Part shown: piece after piece, positions 1-8,720 of the stretch | Position numbering within the stretch: the stretch's first letter is position 1 | Layout: each line of letters begins with the position of its first letter | DNA from: Bradyrhizobium iriomotense | Lineage (GTDB): Bacteria; Pseudomonadota; Alphaproteobacteria; Rhizobiales; Xanthobacteraceae | Reading direction: 5' to 3' | Assembly (NCBI RefSeq): GCF_030160715.1 | Contig: NZ_BSOW01000015.1 | Coordinates: 62,001 to 126,000 of the forward strand | Length of the DNA: 64,000 nt | Notes under the pieces: model-generated | What the model was told of the DNA's origin: nothing | The model's input: only the letters and a program-made list of their open reading frames with translations | Databases searched by the model: none | Position numbers and translations under genes: made by a program

Positions 1-734
1 CATGGCCGCCAGGTCGAGCCAATGAGGGCCGCGCCCACAATCATCGAAGTCGAAAAACGTGACGCGGTCGTCCTGAATTCGCATGTTCATCGGCCTGACA
101 TCGCCATGACAAAGCCCTACCGGGCCAATTGCCTTGTGCGGGCCCAGGCCTACGAGCAGCTCCAGTGATTTGCTGATTTGGTCGCCAACAAGTTGAGATT
201 TCTCGGCGATCATCGCGAGGGTATCCTTGCGCCTATCGTCGCTCAAAAGTTCCCTCTTCGGGGCGAGATTCGCGAGACGAGTCTGCCGATGCAAACGCGA
301 AAGGTCGACACCGGCGCGATGCCAATCTGCCGGCTCGCGCCCCGCGGCCGGAGCTACACCCCAAGAAGGCGCTCGCTGCCATCAGGCAATTCGAACGTGG
401 AGAATGACTGCCCTTCACGATCGATCAGAGGTCGAGAGACCTCAAGTGCGGGCGTACCCTCGACGGCCCGGAGCACAGCCATTTCGTCGGCGACGTCGGC
501 AGCAGAGCGCCCCCAGCTTCGATACAGGCAAATGAACGCCTGATCTTCTCGCCGGTCACGAACGACAAAGGTCCAATTCGCCCCCTTCACAACTGTCGAG
601 ACGCTACCAGTGGAGAGCTTGTAGGCATCGGCAAACGTGTGCGGAAATCGTCCGCTCGACAGTCGCTCGCAATTCCTGTTCCATTTCCACGTGGTCTGGC
701 GCCAAAAAAGGGACGCTCGAATGACCACGATCAC
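1..734 (-). pseudogene. APH/choline-kinase-like phosphotransferase, frameshifted and cut by the window edge
   Basis: Small-molecule kinase of the aminoglycoside/homoserine phosphotransferase fold. The N-terminal lobe is read in one frame (354-734): a VVKGANWTF strand followed by an ICLYRSWGRS segment. That frame stops at 354. The adjacent frame then reads through to position 1 and carries the catalytic loop GLCHGDVRPMNM (about 130-95) and the metal-binding TFFDFDDCGRGPHWLDLAA (about 65-10). The two halves belong to one protein, so a frameshift lies near 354-360. The C-terminus is outside the window. The substrate cannot be told. I am confident of the family and of the broken frame; whether a few residues are also missing at the junction is unclear. 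Confidence 0.7.
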
Positions 735-824
735 AGCGCTGAGTCAGCCGAAAGAGGCAGAGCAGCTACCGGGGGCGACTGGAACGGCGATGCCGAACGA
801 AGGAGCTTTAGCATACAACCTGTG

Positions 825-1043
825 TTAGTCCCCACCATGAGAAATGATGACTTCCCCGATTGCGTTTTCGCCGTAAGGCGTCTTTTCGCTCAATTGGCTG
901 CCGCCGCAGGATGGAGTCAAAAGATGGACGTGATTACCGGAGCCACGCAATCTCGTTAAGACTTCAACGAGCTGCGAAATGCCTGCGTTATCGCAGCTGA
1001 TCTCAATCGTCCGGTTCTCATTCTTGATTTGGAAGCTCAACAT
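825..1043 (-). CDS. Imm32-family immunity-like protein
   Basis: A 72-residue protein whose second half has the pattern expected of Imm32 immunity proteins: a NHVHLLTPSCGG strand-turn followed by LSEKTPYGENA and a final IGEVIIS strand. Imm32 proteins are predicted to protect cells against polymorphic toxins; no toxin gene is visible here, so the role is inferred. The start was set at the ATG at 1043, which has GAGG five bases upstream, in place of an in-frame start five codons earlier. The next gene upstream on the same strand is the interrupted 1098-1559 reading frame. Confidence 0.5.
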   Translation of the reverse strand: MLSFQIKNENRTIEISCDNAGISQLVEVLTRLRGSGNHVHLLTPSCGGSQLSEKTPYGENAIGEVIISHGGD

Positions 1044-1097
1044 GATGTCCTCGGACAAATTGGGTCAGACGTACTGACTGCGACGCCTTCTGCCGCC

Positions 1098-1559
1098 TTA
1101 GATGCGCTCAATTGGAGCTGAAGTGACGGGACCGGGTGTAACCCTGACATCCTTGTAAGTCGAGCGAATGATATTGAGTACAGCTTCGTCCGATGACGTA
1201 ACCTCGTAGAAGGTGCTGTCTATCGCGCGTATGATGACCCATGCGTCGCTTTGGCCTGGAAGAGTGGCGGTGAACCGCCCCCAAATAACCTGCCACGCCT
1301 CGCGAGCGGCCCCCAAAAGGACGGTGCCGTTGGTTGGGAAACCACCGGCGGCCAGTTGCTCCAGTTGGTCCTGCCCCGGTTCACCTGAGCCGGTCATCAT
1401 GAATTAATCGATAGAAAAGCTATGGTCCGGATGGTTGATCCTAACGGGCGCGACCGTCCAACTAGCTTCGAGTGAGCGAGGAGCAAGGATATCGATCAGG
1501 TCACGCAGGTCAAACGCAAGTGCTTGATTGCGAGGGTCGTAGATGCGCAGCGTTGTCAT
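1098..1559 (-). pseudogene. Conserved hypothetical protein interrupted by an in-frame stop
   Basis: Two pieces lie in the same frame. The first (1404-1559) starts MTTLRIYDPRNQALAFDLRD and ends in a TAA at 1404-1406. The second (1098-1400) continues in the same phase with DQLEQLAAGGFPTNG, then a WVIIRAIDSTFYEVTSSDE stretch. They read naturally as one protein of about 153 residues split by one nonsense codon; there is no shift of frame between them. The ATG at 1400 could instead restart a separate 100-residue protein. Function unknown; the alternation of beta strands with short turns suggests a small soluble domain. Neighbour is the Imm32-like gene. Confidence 0.45.
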
Positions 1560-2144
1560 CGGCAGGTCAATCCGGCGAATTAGGCCACGTGTAGCTTTCT
1601 CTGATGCTTGACCAGCATTCGTTCGATAAGTTGCCGATACCGTCCGAGCTTCCGTTGGGAATGTGCGACATGACTGTGGTCGTCGCGGTATCGGCCTGTT
1701 CCATCGGTATAGGCTACCCAAACCAAGAGGCAAGCTTAACTCCTCCGCGAAATTGCGGACCCGGTCGAGTCCCGAACTCTCCGGAAACGTGATCTCAATC
1801 GCTCTGACCAACGTTACTCTTAGGTTCGGGGAATTGACCACCCTGGTCATAGCACGCGCATTGCTCTATTCGAGCAAGCCTGCTCGGGAGATGGTTTCCA
1901 ATTGGTTTCCCGGCAGAGCTAACTTCGAGCGATAACGCGGAGTTTGGGCGTTTTCTGGCGTCTGAAAAAACCAAGCGTGCCGATGTCTCTTGTTTTGTTG
2001 GCCCGTTCCGGCCGACTGCGACGCTGAAGTTCAGGTCGGGTCATCGGGATAGACCGGAAGCAACTTTCGTAACCCATAGCGGTCAATTCTGTGCACAGGA
2101 TCGCGAGGGCGACGGATAATGCCTGCCGATGTTCCGAGGATTTT
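1560..2144. other. No supported gene
   Basis: No reading frame here has a recognisable motif, a convincing start and ribosome-binding site, or a link to neighbours. The minus-strand frame extending 1560-1850 runs upstream of the interrupted gene but does not look coding. Confidence 0.4.
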
Positions 2145-2339
2145 TTAGCGGTCCAGCCTCTTGGTGCAGACTGGATCGCCTTTGGGCATGCGATGGCAAT
2201 CCCAATCGGGGCCAAAGCCGGTCGGCTGACGAAAGAGCGGAAACCGTACGGCAATGAAAGCGCAGAGGTACACCAAAACCAGAGCGAATAGGATGCCCAG
2301 AATGTCAGCGCGGGTTGGGTTCCAGTGAAGCCATCGCAT
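2145..2339 (-). CDS. Small single-pass membrane protein
   Basis: A 64-residue protein. Residues 12-32 (ADILGILFALVLVYLCAFIA) form one membrane-spanning segment after a short Trp-rich N-terminus, followed by a cysteine-containing tail GFGPDWDC...DPVC. I recognise the layout (FPLF..., then GFGPDW-C) as that of a small uncharacterised protein of Bradyrhizobium-type genomes. The two tail cysteines could form a disulfide on the outer face. No operon partner is apparent. Confidence 0.5.
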   Translation of the reverse strand: MRWLHWNPTRADILGILFALVLVYLCAFIAVRFPLFRQPTGFGPDWDCHRMPKGDPVCTKRLDR

Positions 2340-2690
2340 GTTCTAACCCTTTAGCGGTCGGTTGCTCCGTATGTAAGTGATGACGAAATTGTGCCACCCA
2401 AAGCGGTAGTAAGCCTACGACGTCCTCAGCTATCATGAAATGTCCGATAATGGCCGAAGGCAATGATCGCCATCCGGTCCTGCACGTCAGCAGTCGAGAC
2501 CAGACCGGATATGGCGGAGACGCGGCCAAATCGACGCGATTGACCCAAATCGCAAGCAGACAGAGCGCGCCACCTGCACGGTTCATTCCTCGTTAACTGG
2601 GATACTACGCCCGAGTGATACAAACTTGTCGGCGCCACTCCTGCGCGGTAGGTGCAGGCATCGACCACGCCGGAAGTTAAGGATCGTCGT
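2340..2690. other. No supported gene
   Basis: Intergenic. It contains a GGCGGAGACGC-type stretch (about 2515) that recurs near 3336; both look like dispersed non-coding sequence. Confidence 0.35.
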
Positions 2691-3209
2691 ATGCTCGCTA
2701 AGAGTACGACCGAACTAATGCTGCCGTGTTCAATCGAAGAACTTTGTCGGCGACTCGCGGCAACGATGGACAGATCAATCTTTGGTACGCGGCCAGTCGT
2801 CGGGCGAATTCGCGGCACGCGGCTCATCGCCCGAAAGAGGATCTGGTACCGCAATTCGTTCCAAACCTATCTCTCGGCGGAATTGAGCGATCACGAGAAC
2901 CAAACGCTGCTCCGCTGTAGTTTCTCAATGCATCCCTTGGTCACCGCGTTTCTGGCCGTTTGGTTCGCTGGTGCTGTGCTCGGCGGCAGCACGATTTTCA
3001 TGCGATCGTTGTTCAGGCTCATATCTGATCCAGCAAAGGCAGACGGCAGCATCTGGGCAGGTCTCGTCATTCCGATTGCGTTTATCCTCTTGGGTGCCGG
3101 AGTGCTTGCTTCGGGACGGTGGTTAGCGCGCGACGAGCGGACTTTCTTGCTAGACTTTGTCCGTGCCGTGGGTGCCTCCAGCCCTGCCCACCCGTGTGCG
3201 TCCGATTGA
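2691..3209 (+). CDS. Hypothetical protein with two C-terminal membrane segments
   Basis: A 172-residue protein. The first ~75 residues are soluble (LPCSIEELCRRLAATMD..., then a beta-rich stretch ending NQTLLRCSFSMHP). Two hydrophobic segments follow at roughly residues 82-103 and 122-145, and a basic-acidic tail RWLARDERTFLLDFVRAV closes it. The start at 2691 has AAGGA eight bases upstream; an in-frame ATG 13 codons earlier is less likely. The combination of a START/SRPBCC-like soluble part and two membrane helices is an uncharacterised family; function unknown. Confidence 0.55.
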   Translation: MLAKSTTELMLPCSIEELCRRLAATMDRSIFGTRPVVGRIRGTRLIARKRIWYRNSFQTYLSAELSDHENQTLLRCSFSMHPLVTAFLAVWFAGAVLGGSTIFMRSLFRLISDPAKADGSIWAGLVIPIAFILLGAGVLASGRWLARDERTFLLDFVRAVGASSPAHPCASD

Positions 3210-3651
3210 ACAGCCCGACTAGCTCGTACCGGTGTCAGAGTGGAGGTCTTGCAGACAGCAACTTCTGCCGTTGGGCGGAAGTCGAAGATTGCGATAGTGT
3301 CCGGCACGTGGGGCAATCGACGTCGCGCCGGACGTGGCGGAGACGCAGACAAATCGACCATTCCCCTTTTGCCGAGGGCTAAGCCCTTGCCTCAAGCTCG
3401 CCCCTGGGGCCCTTCCGCTGCATGATGGAAGAGCCAGAATCCGAATGACATATCCGGCCGCTCCCTGTTGTCTCTCCCGGAAAGCCAATGATCGGCACGA
3501 CGAACGGCGCGGCCTCAATCGCTCGCTTGCCCGCGCCCGCGAGGCAGAGGATTCGAGCCGCGGCCAAACTGATCGTGTGTTTTTCAACAAGGGCTGTCAG
3601 TACGGAGCTTATCGTTCCGCGCCTGGCGTCTGCTCCATGGAAAGGGGCGCG
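3210..3651. other. No supported gene
   Basis: Overlapping open frames exist on both strands but none has a recognisable motif or start context. Confidence 0.35.
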
Positions 3652-3963
3652 CTACTGATCGGATTGGATATTCACCAATATCTCGCCGGCGACGATTTCG
3701 GGATCTCCAAGATGGAGATCATGCAGACTCGCTTGAACGAACTCCAAGACCTTTTTGTTCGCTTCAATGGCGCTTTCGCGATCCTCGAATATCATCACAG
3801 CGACGCCGACGCCTTCACCTCCGTCCAGGACATAGTACGATCTGAATCCACGCGATTCCCTTAGGATCTGACCGATGCCGCTTTTCGCGCGGCGGGCGGC
3901 ATCCGCAACCGAACGAACCTTGGCGTACTTGCGAATGACCATGTACATTGAAGCACCACGCAT
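3652..3963 (-). CDS. Small dimeric alpha-beta-barrel-like protein (ABM-like)
   Basis: A 103-residue protein starting MRGASMYMVIRKYAKVRS. The pattern of an MYMVIRKY strand, a helix, RGFRSYYVLDGGEGVGVAVMIFED, a second helix and a final EIVAGEILVNIQ strand matches the small ferredoxin-like dimeric barrels related to antibiotic-biosynthesis monooxygenases. Proteins of this kind often bind small hydrophobic molecules, but no catalytic residue can be named. AGGA lies nine bases upstream of the chosen start. It stands alone. Confidence 0.6.
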   Translation of the reverse strand: MRGASMYMVIRKYAKVRSVADAARRAKSGIGQILRESRGFRSYYVLDGGEGVGVAVMIFEDRESAIEANKKVLEFVQASLHDLHLGDPEIVAGEILVNIQSDQ

Positions 3964-4342
3964 CTCATTTCTATCCTACGCACCAAAGCATATTAGGTCG
4001 GCGCTGGACTAGGCCCTAGTTCCACGAACGGGCCTGCTGCGACTTGGCTAGGTCAACGCCAAGCATGATGGATCCCGCATCCAACTGGACTTGCTGGAGC
4101 TGGAAGCTTGATCTCCTACGCCGGACGCGCGTCCTCGTCGGAGCCGCCGACGCTGAAGCTCGGCTGAACAGACGTCGCTGCGGCTGGAGCGACGCGCGAT
4201 CGCTATTCGGAGGCAACATAAGTAGGTGATACTCATAGAGTATCACCTGATGTCAAATCTGGGACTAGACACGCCGCAACTTCCTGCCCAAATGATAGGT
4301 ATCCGAGGCTGGTGACGATGCAGCTTCAGCTCAGGAACTGCC
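3964..4342. other. Gene-free region ahead of the DUF2285 gene
   Basis: Holds no supported gene. Its notable content is the perfect palindrome at 4224-4248. Confidence 0.4.
4224..4248. promoter_or_regulatory. 25-bp perfect palindrome, candidate operator
   Basis: Arms AGGTGATACTC and GAGTATCACCT, 11 bp each and fully complementary, flank the 3-bp centre ATA. There is no T-run after it, so an operator is more likely than a terminator. It ends 94 bp before the start of the DUF2285 gene at 4343, the usual place for a repressor site in a regulatory gene. Confidence 0.6.
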
Positions 4343-4627
4343 ATGCAGAAAGCACCGCTCGAATCCAATGTAGCGGATCTGGCTCCTGCCGATTCGGTCG
4401 TGACGCCCTATGACTTCGCGCATCTTGTCACTTATTGGCGCCTGTTGGACGCCAATAATGAGGGTGCAGACTGGCGCGAGGTCAGTCGGATTGTCCTTCG
4501 CATCGATCCCGCTTGCGAACCGCACCGCGCGCGACAGGTCTATGACAGTCATCTTGCTCGCGCCAAATGGATGAGCGAGCAGGGCTATAAACACCTTCTG
4601 CGAGGCGATATCCCAGGTCTTCATTAG
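4343..4627 (+). CDS. DUF2285-domain regulator, QseM-like
   Basis: A 94-residue protein made of one DUF2285 domain: YDFAHLVTYWRLLDANNEGADWREVSRIVL, then RARQVYDSHLARAKWM and the closing GYKHLLRGD. Free-standing DUF2285 proteins include QseM, the antiactivator that holds the symbiosis island ICEMlSymR7A in its silent state by binding the activator FseA. The same job here is inference from size and domain only; the partner (FseA, QseC) genes are not in the window. The start has AGGA six bases upstream. A 25-bp palindrome precedes it, and a decayed relative lies at 39459-39691. Confidence 0.65.
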   Translation: MQKAPLESNVADLAPADSVVTPYDFAHLVTYWRLLDANNEGADWREVSRIVLRIDPACEPHRARQVYDSHLARAKWMSEQGYKHLLRGDIPGLH

Positions 4628-5102
4628 GACAGCCGTCGCATCTTCGTTCACCTTTCACCGAGTCTTGTTTGGCCCGATAGATAGAAGTGCCTGCCTCTCG
4701 CGCAACGAACGACAGTTCATTGCGAGACGAGGCGACACCGTAGGATTTTTAGCCTGCCTCGCAAGACCGACCCGTTACGATCGACGGCTGGCGGCGGATG
4801 ATCCGCGCGACGTTCCAGTACGGACGCCGCGAAGGTCACATTTTATTCAAGAACCTTATGCTAACTGGCACCCGATCGTCGCGGCCGGATGTACGCCGTG
4901 GCATCGCGAGCCCCGGCTTTCGTGCCGGGGTTTTTCGCGTGGAGAGGCTGCAAAATCAGGCACGTCATCATTCGTTGGGCGCGGCATCTGAACAGTGGGC
5001 CCGTCTCAGACGCCATTCATAGGGAAAAACCGCTCGTTACACTGAGTCTCTTGGATAATGCTCAACTGAGACAGTCTTCTACGACCAAAAACTTTCATTC
5101 GG
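4628..5102. other. Gene-free region with a terminator-like hairpin
   Basis: No supported gene; see the hairpin at 4911-4935. Confidence 0.4.
4911..4935 (+). terminator. Rho-independent terminator-like hairpin, no clear gene upstream
   Basis: CCCCGGC and GCCGGGG form a 7-bp stem around TTTCGT, followed at once by TTTTT. The nearest plus-strand gene ends 283 bp earlier, so it either ends a long 3' UTR or closes an unannotated transcript. Confidence 0.6.
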
Positions 5103-5981
5103 TCAGGTCTGAGCGACGGCATTCTCGCCGACAGGATCGCGCTCGAGCCAAAATCCAGGTCCCTGAAACCAGACTTTTTCTGCATCGTCAGAACTGGAAT
5201 CACCGACGTGCAGCGCGCAAATCGGAACCTTGCCAGGCGGCAGGCCCTCGAGCGCCGCACGCAGACGTTTTCCTGCCTCCTCGTCCCGTCCACCCATGCA
5301 AGGATAGATAGAGACGACGCCGATCGAAGAGGCTTCGAACCGGTTTTGACGTCGGATCGCACGGAGAAGAAAGCCCCTCCACGATTCGTCGGTTAGCGGC
5401 ATCAGAAGTCGGCCGCCTTCGACAAGACGTTCGAGCCAGAGGCGAGAAGGGTGGGTAGATCCGGCGAATACGATGACGACGTCAAGTTCACCTACGTCCA
5501 CCGTCCGGCCGTCGCCTGAGACGACGTCCACCTGCGGCCAGTTCACGAGATTCGCTCGGGTCTGCGAGGCCAGCATTGGGTCGGTTTCAACTGCCGTTAC
5601 ACGACCGGCAGATCCGACGATCTCAGCCAACACGGCGGAATAATATCCGGTCCCGGCGCCGACCTGGAGCACGCGGTCGCCGCGCGCGATGTCGAGATGC
5701 TCGAAGTTGCGGGCCCAGAAGCTGGGCATCCCATTGTTGAGGTTGCGGCTCGCATCGATCGTCACGAGGACGTCATGATAGAGCCAGCGCAGGTCGGTAT
5801 CGGGGGTCAGGAATGCGTCGCTGTATGGATCCGAGATGATGCGCCACGGTCCAGGGCCGACGAATTGCTCCCGTGAAACAGACGCAAATGCGTCGATCAG
5901 CTGCGGGTTACGCAGGACCGGGACTTTGTATCTCAGGTCTTCGGCATACCAGCGGCGCGCCGCTGCCAACGTGCCGTCCAT
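5103..5981 (-). CDS. Protein-L-isoaspartate O-methyltransferase family protein
   Basis: SAM-dependent methyltransferase of the PCMT family, which repairs isoaspartyl residues in damaged proteins by methylating them. Of its 292 residues, the N-terminal part has the family's substrate region (NPQLIDAFASVSREQFVGPG), then motif I VLQVGAGTGYYSAVLAE and motif post-I VTAVETDP. Usual Pcm is about 215 residues; this one has a ~75-residue C-terminal extension, so it may belong to the longer Pcm-like class with unproven activity. It is divergent from the sigma-like gene at 6099; the two starts are 117 bp apart. Confidence 0.75.
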   Translation of the reverse strand: MDGTLAAARRWYAEDLRYKVPVLRNPQLIDAFASVSREQFVGPGPWRIISDPYSDAFLTPDTDLRWLYHDVLVTIDASRNLNNGMPSFWARNFEHLDIARGDRVLQVGAGTGYYSAVLAEIVGSAGRVTAVETDPMLASQTRANLVNWPQVDVVSGDGRTVDVGELDVVIVFAGSTHPSRLWLERLVEGGRLLMPLTDESWRGFLLRAIRRQNRFEASSIGVVSIYPCMGGRDEEAGKRLRAALEGLPPGKVPICALHVGDSSSDDAEKVWFQGPGFWLERDPVGENAVAQT

Positions 5982-6098
5982 GAAGGCTCTCCTGTTGTGA
6001 TACAGACGATGCGCCTCAGATCCGCGCGCACGGACACGTCAAAAAATTTTTCATCTGATGTCCGCACTGGGCTCCGTGAAACGCATAGTAATGTGACC

Positions 6099-6683
6099 AT
6101 GGAACGATTGACGATAACTCCCAGGCCTGATGACGCGGTTGCCCGCGCGGTCGACGTCGCGTCCGCCATCGATGCCTTGTCGGATCTCGAGCTCGTGCGG
6201 CTAAAGGCTCTGGCACGGCTGGGGAGCCGCGGCCTGCCAGGAGGACTCGGCTGGAGCGACATCCTCCACGAGGCGATCGCCCGCGTCCTCGATGGCTCGC
6301 GCCCCTGGCCGCCCGACGTGCCCATTCTGGCGTTCCTGTCGGGCGTCATGCGCAGCATCTGCAGCGACCATTGGCGGCGTGCGCGACTCGAGCAAAGGCT
6401 GCTTGTGAGCCGCGATGATCCGCACCAGCAAAGCTGGCTCGACGACGAGGCCGATGGGGTGCCAGATCCGGAACGGGTCCTGGCCGCCGCACAGGCGCTG
6501 GCAAATGTCTATCGGCTGTTCGAAGCCGATCCGTCGGCGTTGAAGATCATTGCGGGCATGGCCGACGGCCTGGCCGCCAGAGAGATCTGCAAGGTCAACG
6601 GCTTATCCGAACTCGACTACGAAACGACGCGACGGCGGATACGACGCGCTCTGCTGCGCGATCAACGGAACTGGAACAAGTGA
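6099..6683 (+). CDS. Sigma-70-like (ECF-type) factor
   Basis: A 194-residue protein with the layout of an atypical extracytoplasmic-function sigma factor. Region 2 is visible as WSDILHEAIARVLDG followed by ILAFLSGVMRSICSDHWRR; region 4 is weaker, with LKIIAGMADGLAAREICKVNGLSE then an arginine-rich helix. The ATG at 6099 was chosen over upstream in-frame starts because homology-like sequence begins there. It overlaps the next gene by 4 bp (GTGA), so they are translationally coupled. No anti-sigma factor with membrane helices follows, so how it is controlled is unknown. Confidence 0.65.
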   Translation: MERLTITPRPDDAVARAVDVASAIDALSDLELVRLKALARLGSRGLPGGLGWSDILHEAIARVLDGSRPWPPDVPILAFLSGVMRSICSDHWRRARLEQRLLVSRDDPHQQSWLDDEADGVPDPERVLAAAQALANVYRLFEADPSALKIIAGMADGLAAREICKVNGLSELDYETTRRRIRRALLRDQRNWNK

Positions 6684-6973
6684 TAACACGCTGGCACCCA
6701 AGTCTCGATCTGGCCCGCCTGCTCGAGGCACTGAGCGAGGAAATCCTCGCCGCAAGCGATGAGGAGGTACGGCAAACGTCCGGCTTGCAAGGATGGACGA
6801 TCGCCAACACGGCCCTCGAGGTTAGAAACTTGATCAAGACCGCGCGTGCGGATGTAGAGGGCAGCCTTGAGCAAGACTTTGATCAGAACGTGAGCGACGA
6901 GCTGCGCGAGTCCGGAGCAGGGTCGCGTCCGATGCGGCGCCCCCGGTTCTGGTCGCACAACCAGCGACATTGA
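6680..6973 (+). CDS. Hypothetical protein coupled to the sigma-like factor
   Basis: A 97-residue hydrophilic protein with a GTG start embedded in the stop of the sigma-like gene. The N-terminal third (WHPSLDLARLLEALSEEILAAS) is helical and acidic; the C-terminus is basic. No known domain. Its tight coupling suggests it works with the sigma-like protein, perhaps as a binding partner; this is inference from position. Confidence 0.5.
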   Translation: MITRWHPSLDLARLLEALSEEILAASDEEVRQTSGLQGWTIANTALEVRNLIKTARADVEGSLEQDFDQNVSDELRESGAGSRPMRRPRFWSHNQRH

Positions 6974-7679
6974 GCTCGAGCACGGATGACGCCAGGCGAT
7001 GGCGCGCCTACATGGCTCGTCCCGCTTCATGTTGATCGAGATTGCCCTTCTGCGCGTCCATCCAATCCGCGATCTGCTGAGCCTCGCTGAGGCCGTGAAG
7101 ATGATGCATTTGTCCAAGCACCTTCACGATGGGTGGCGATTGCACGATCGGGCTGAAAATCCTCTGTGGCAGCTATTGAGTGGCGCTTCTCAGTGTACGT
7201 CGAGCTTGTCCAAAGGAAGCCGAAGCTCCGCCGCCCGCTCTTCGCGATCTTTCCTGCGGAATTCGCTTTCCTTCCGCTCGAATTTGATCATTTCATTCAT
7301 GGCAGCTTCCAAAAACCGGTCGCGTTTGTCTGGCTTCTGCTGCGTGCTTGCCATCATAACCCAATCCTCACTCACGCATCCGCAATCCTGGACGAGGTCG
7401 CAGCCCGCGAAAACCCCAGGTACCGATAGATTACGGAATTATGACGGCACGAAAGCTTTCTCACAAGCTGCCGTTTATGAATACATCCCCTGCTCATCAT
7501 TCTCGACATTTGTCCAATCTTCTTTCGTGAGGAACGACAGACGGAAAGACTGCGTGCGCTCGCAGCCCGCCAACCTCGACCCGGAATTTGCTCAGAAGTT
7601 CCCAAGCCTCAAACTCAATCAAAGGGTTGAAGCCGAACGCTGACGCGGCCAGAATGCTAGCGTCAGTTGGAGAGACGTG
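6974..7679. other. Mostly non-coding, one doubtful small frame
   Basis: No gene with recognised motifs. A minus-strand frame at 7190-7375 could encode a very charged 61-residue helical peptide (KRDRFLEAAMNEMIKFERKE); it lacks a neighbour or a clear ribosome site, so it is only a possibility. Confidence 0.3.
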
Positions 7680-8072
7680 ATGCACGTGCCCAAAGGCTTC
7701 GCCGTGGTGACGCCATACATCTTCGCCGAAGGCGCGGAGGAATATGTGCGCTTTCTCGAAGCCGCGTTCGGCGCTCGCGAGGTTGGGCGTAGCACCGCTC
7801 CGAACGGGCGGATTGCGAATTGCCAGCTGCAGTTTGGTACGACGACGATCATGGTGAGCGAGGCTTCCGAGCAGTTTCCTGCGAGCCGAGCCGCGCTTTA
7901 CCTGTATGTCGCCGACGCCAAGACCACGATGTTGACGGCTGAACAGGCCGGTGCCGAAAAGATAATGGACGTCGAGGACATGCCCTACGGCGACAGGCAG
8001 GGCGGCGTGCGCGATCCTTCGGGAAACATCTGGTGGATATCCCAGCGATTGACCGCCGACCCGTACTTTTGA
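7680..8072 (+). CDS. VOC/glyoxalase-family protein (PhnB-like)
   Basis: A 130-residue protein of the vicinal-oxygen-chelate superfamily. It has the PhnB-like N-terminus VTPYIFAEGAEEYVRFLEAAFGA, a central QLQFGTTTIMVSEAS and the C-terminal DRQGGVRDPSGNIWWISQ, which brings the metal-ligand or substrate pocket together. PhnB-type proteins have no settled reaction. The ATG at 7680 directly follows an in-frame GTG, so the exact start is uncertain by one codon. An exact 46-bp piece of this gene is repeated downstream at 8158-8203. Confidence 0.8.
   Translation: MHVPKGFAVVTPYIFAEGAEEYVRFLEAAFGAREVGRSTAPNGRIANCQLQFGTTTIMVSEASEQFPASRAALYLYVADAKTTMLTAEQAGAEKIMDVEDMPYGDRQGGVRDPSGNIWWISQRLTADPYF
7804..7849 (+). 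repeat. 46-bp direct repeat, copy 1 (inside the VOC gene)
   Basis: Identical over 46 bp to 8158-8203 (starts ACGGGCGGATTGC, ends GACGACGAT); offset 354 bp. Here it is part of the coding sequence. Confidence 0.9.
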
Positions 8073-8720
8073 GCGCAGCCCCTCCTGCACTCCTCGAATG
8101 CGTCGGACCGATACGGCACCTATTCGGACGACAAAGGATATGATGCTGATCGGCTACACGGGCGGATTGCGAATTGCCAGCTGCAGTTTGGTACGACGAC
8201 GATGATGCGGATGAGCTTCCGCTCGCTCTGCACGATGTAGCGGCGCAAAGAAAGGGGCTCTGGAATGGGATTGAACCCTGCCACACCGTCCGCCGGCCCG
8301 GTGCTCGCGCCGGCCCAACCGCAAAGTTCTTGGAACGCAATGCCGACGGCGGTACGCTACTGGTCGGTGCTGGTGTCGAGCAAGCCGTTCGGCTCGCACA
8401 GGGCGATCGCGATCGAGCCGTCGGGGCAGAACTCCGAACAACGTTCGCATCAACGGCAACCACTTCGAGACCATCAAATGCGCGATCGTCGCCGAGCGCT
8501 CCGAGCCTTGCTTAGAGTGCTTGCCTGATTGTCCGCTCATAGCGGAAGACAATAATGCGTAGGAGATCGCCTAAAACCCCGTGCGAGACAGGCACCGCGG
8601 CGCTCCTTTGCATTATGCGCAGCTACTGTTCCCGCTCCCTCCCGTCGCTGATTTGAACGGCATCAGCCATCACGCAACAAGGTTGTTGCATGACGAGATG
8701 TAGCGGTGTAAGCAGCACAA
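8073..8720. other. Gene-free or degenerate region after the VOC gene
   Basis: Contains repeat copy 2, then open frames without a start or motif. Short coding-like stretches (a PATPSAGPVLAPAQ segment near 8275 and a FETIKCAIVAERSEPCL segment near 8467 in another frame) suggest a decayed gene I cannot name. Confidence 0.35.
8158..8203 (+). repeat. 46-bp direct repeat, copy 2 (outside any gene)
   Basis: Exact copy of 7804-7849. The flanks on both sides differ, so only this internal segment of the VOC gene was duplicated or captured. Confidence 0.9.

Noticed and set aside
4016..4246. Small frames opposite the palindrome as a possible QseC-like repressor
   Set aside because: No helix-turn-helix pattern in any frame and the frames run through the palindrome itself.
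8255..8300. GGGTTCAATCCC on the minus strand, like a tRNA T-arm
   Set aside because: No acceptor stem, D-arm or anticodon arm can be built around it.
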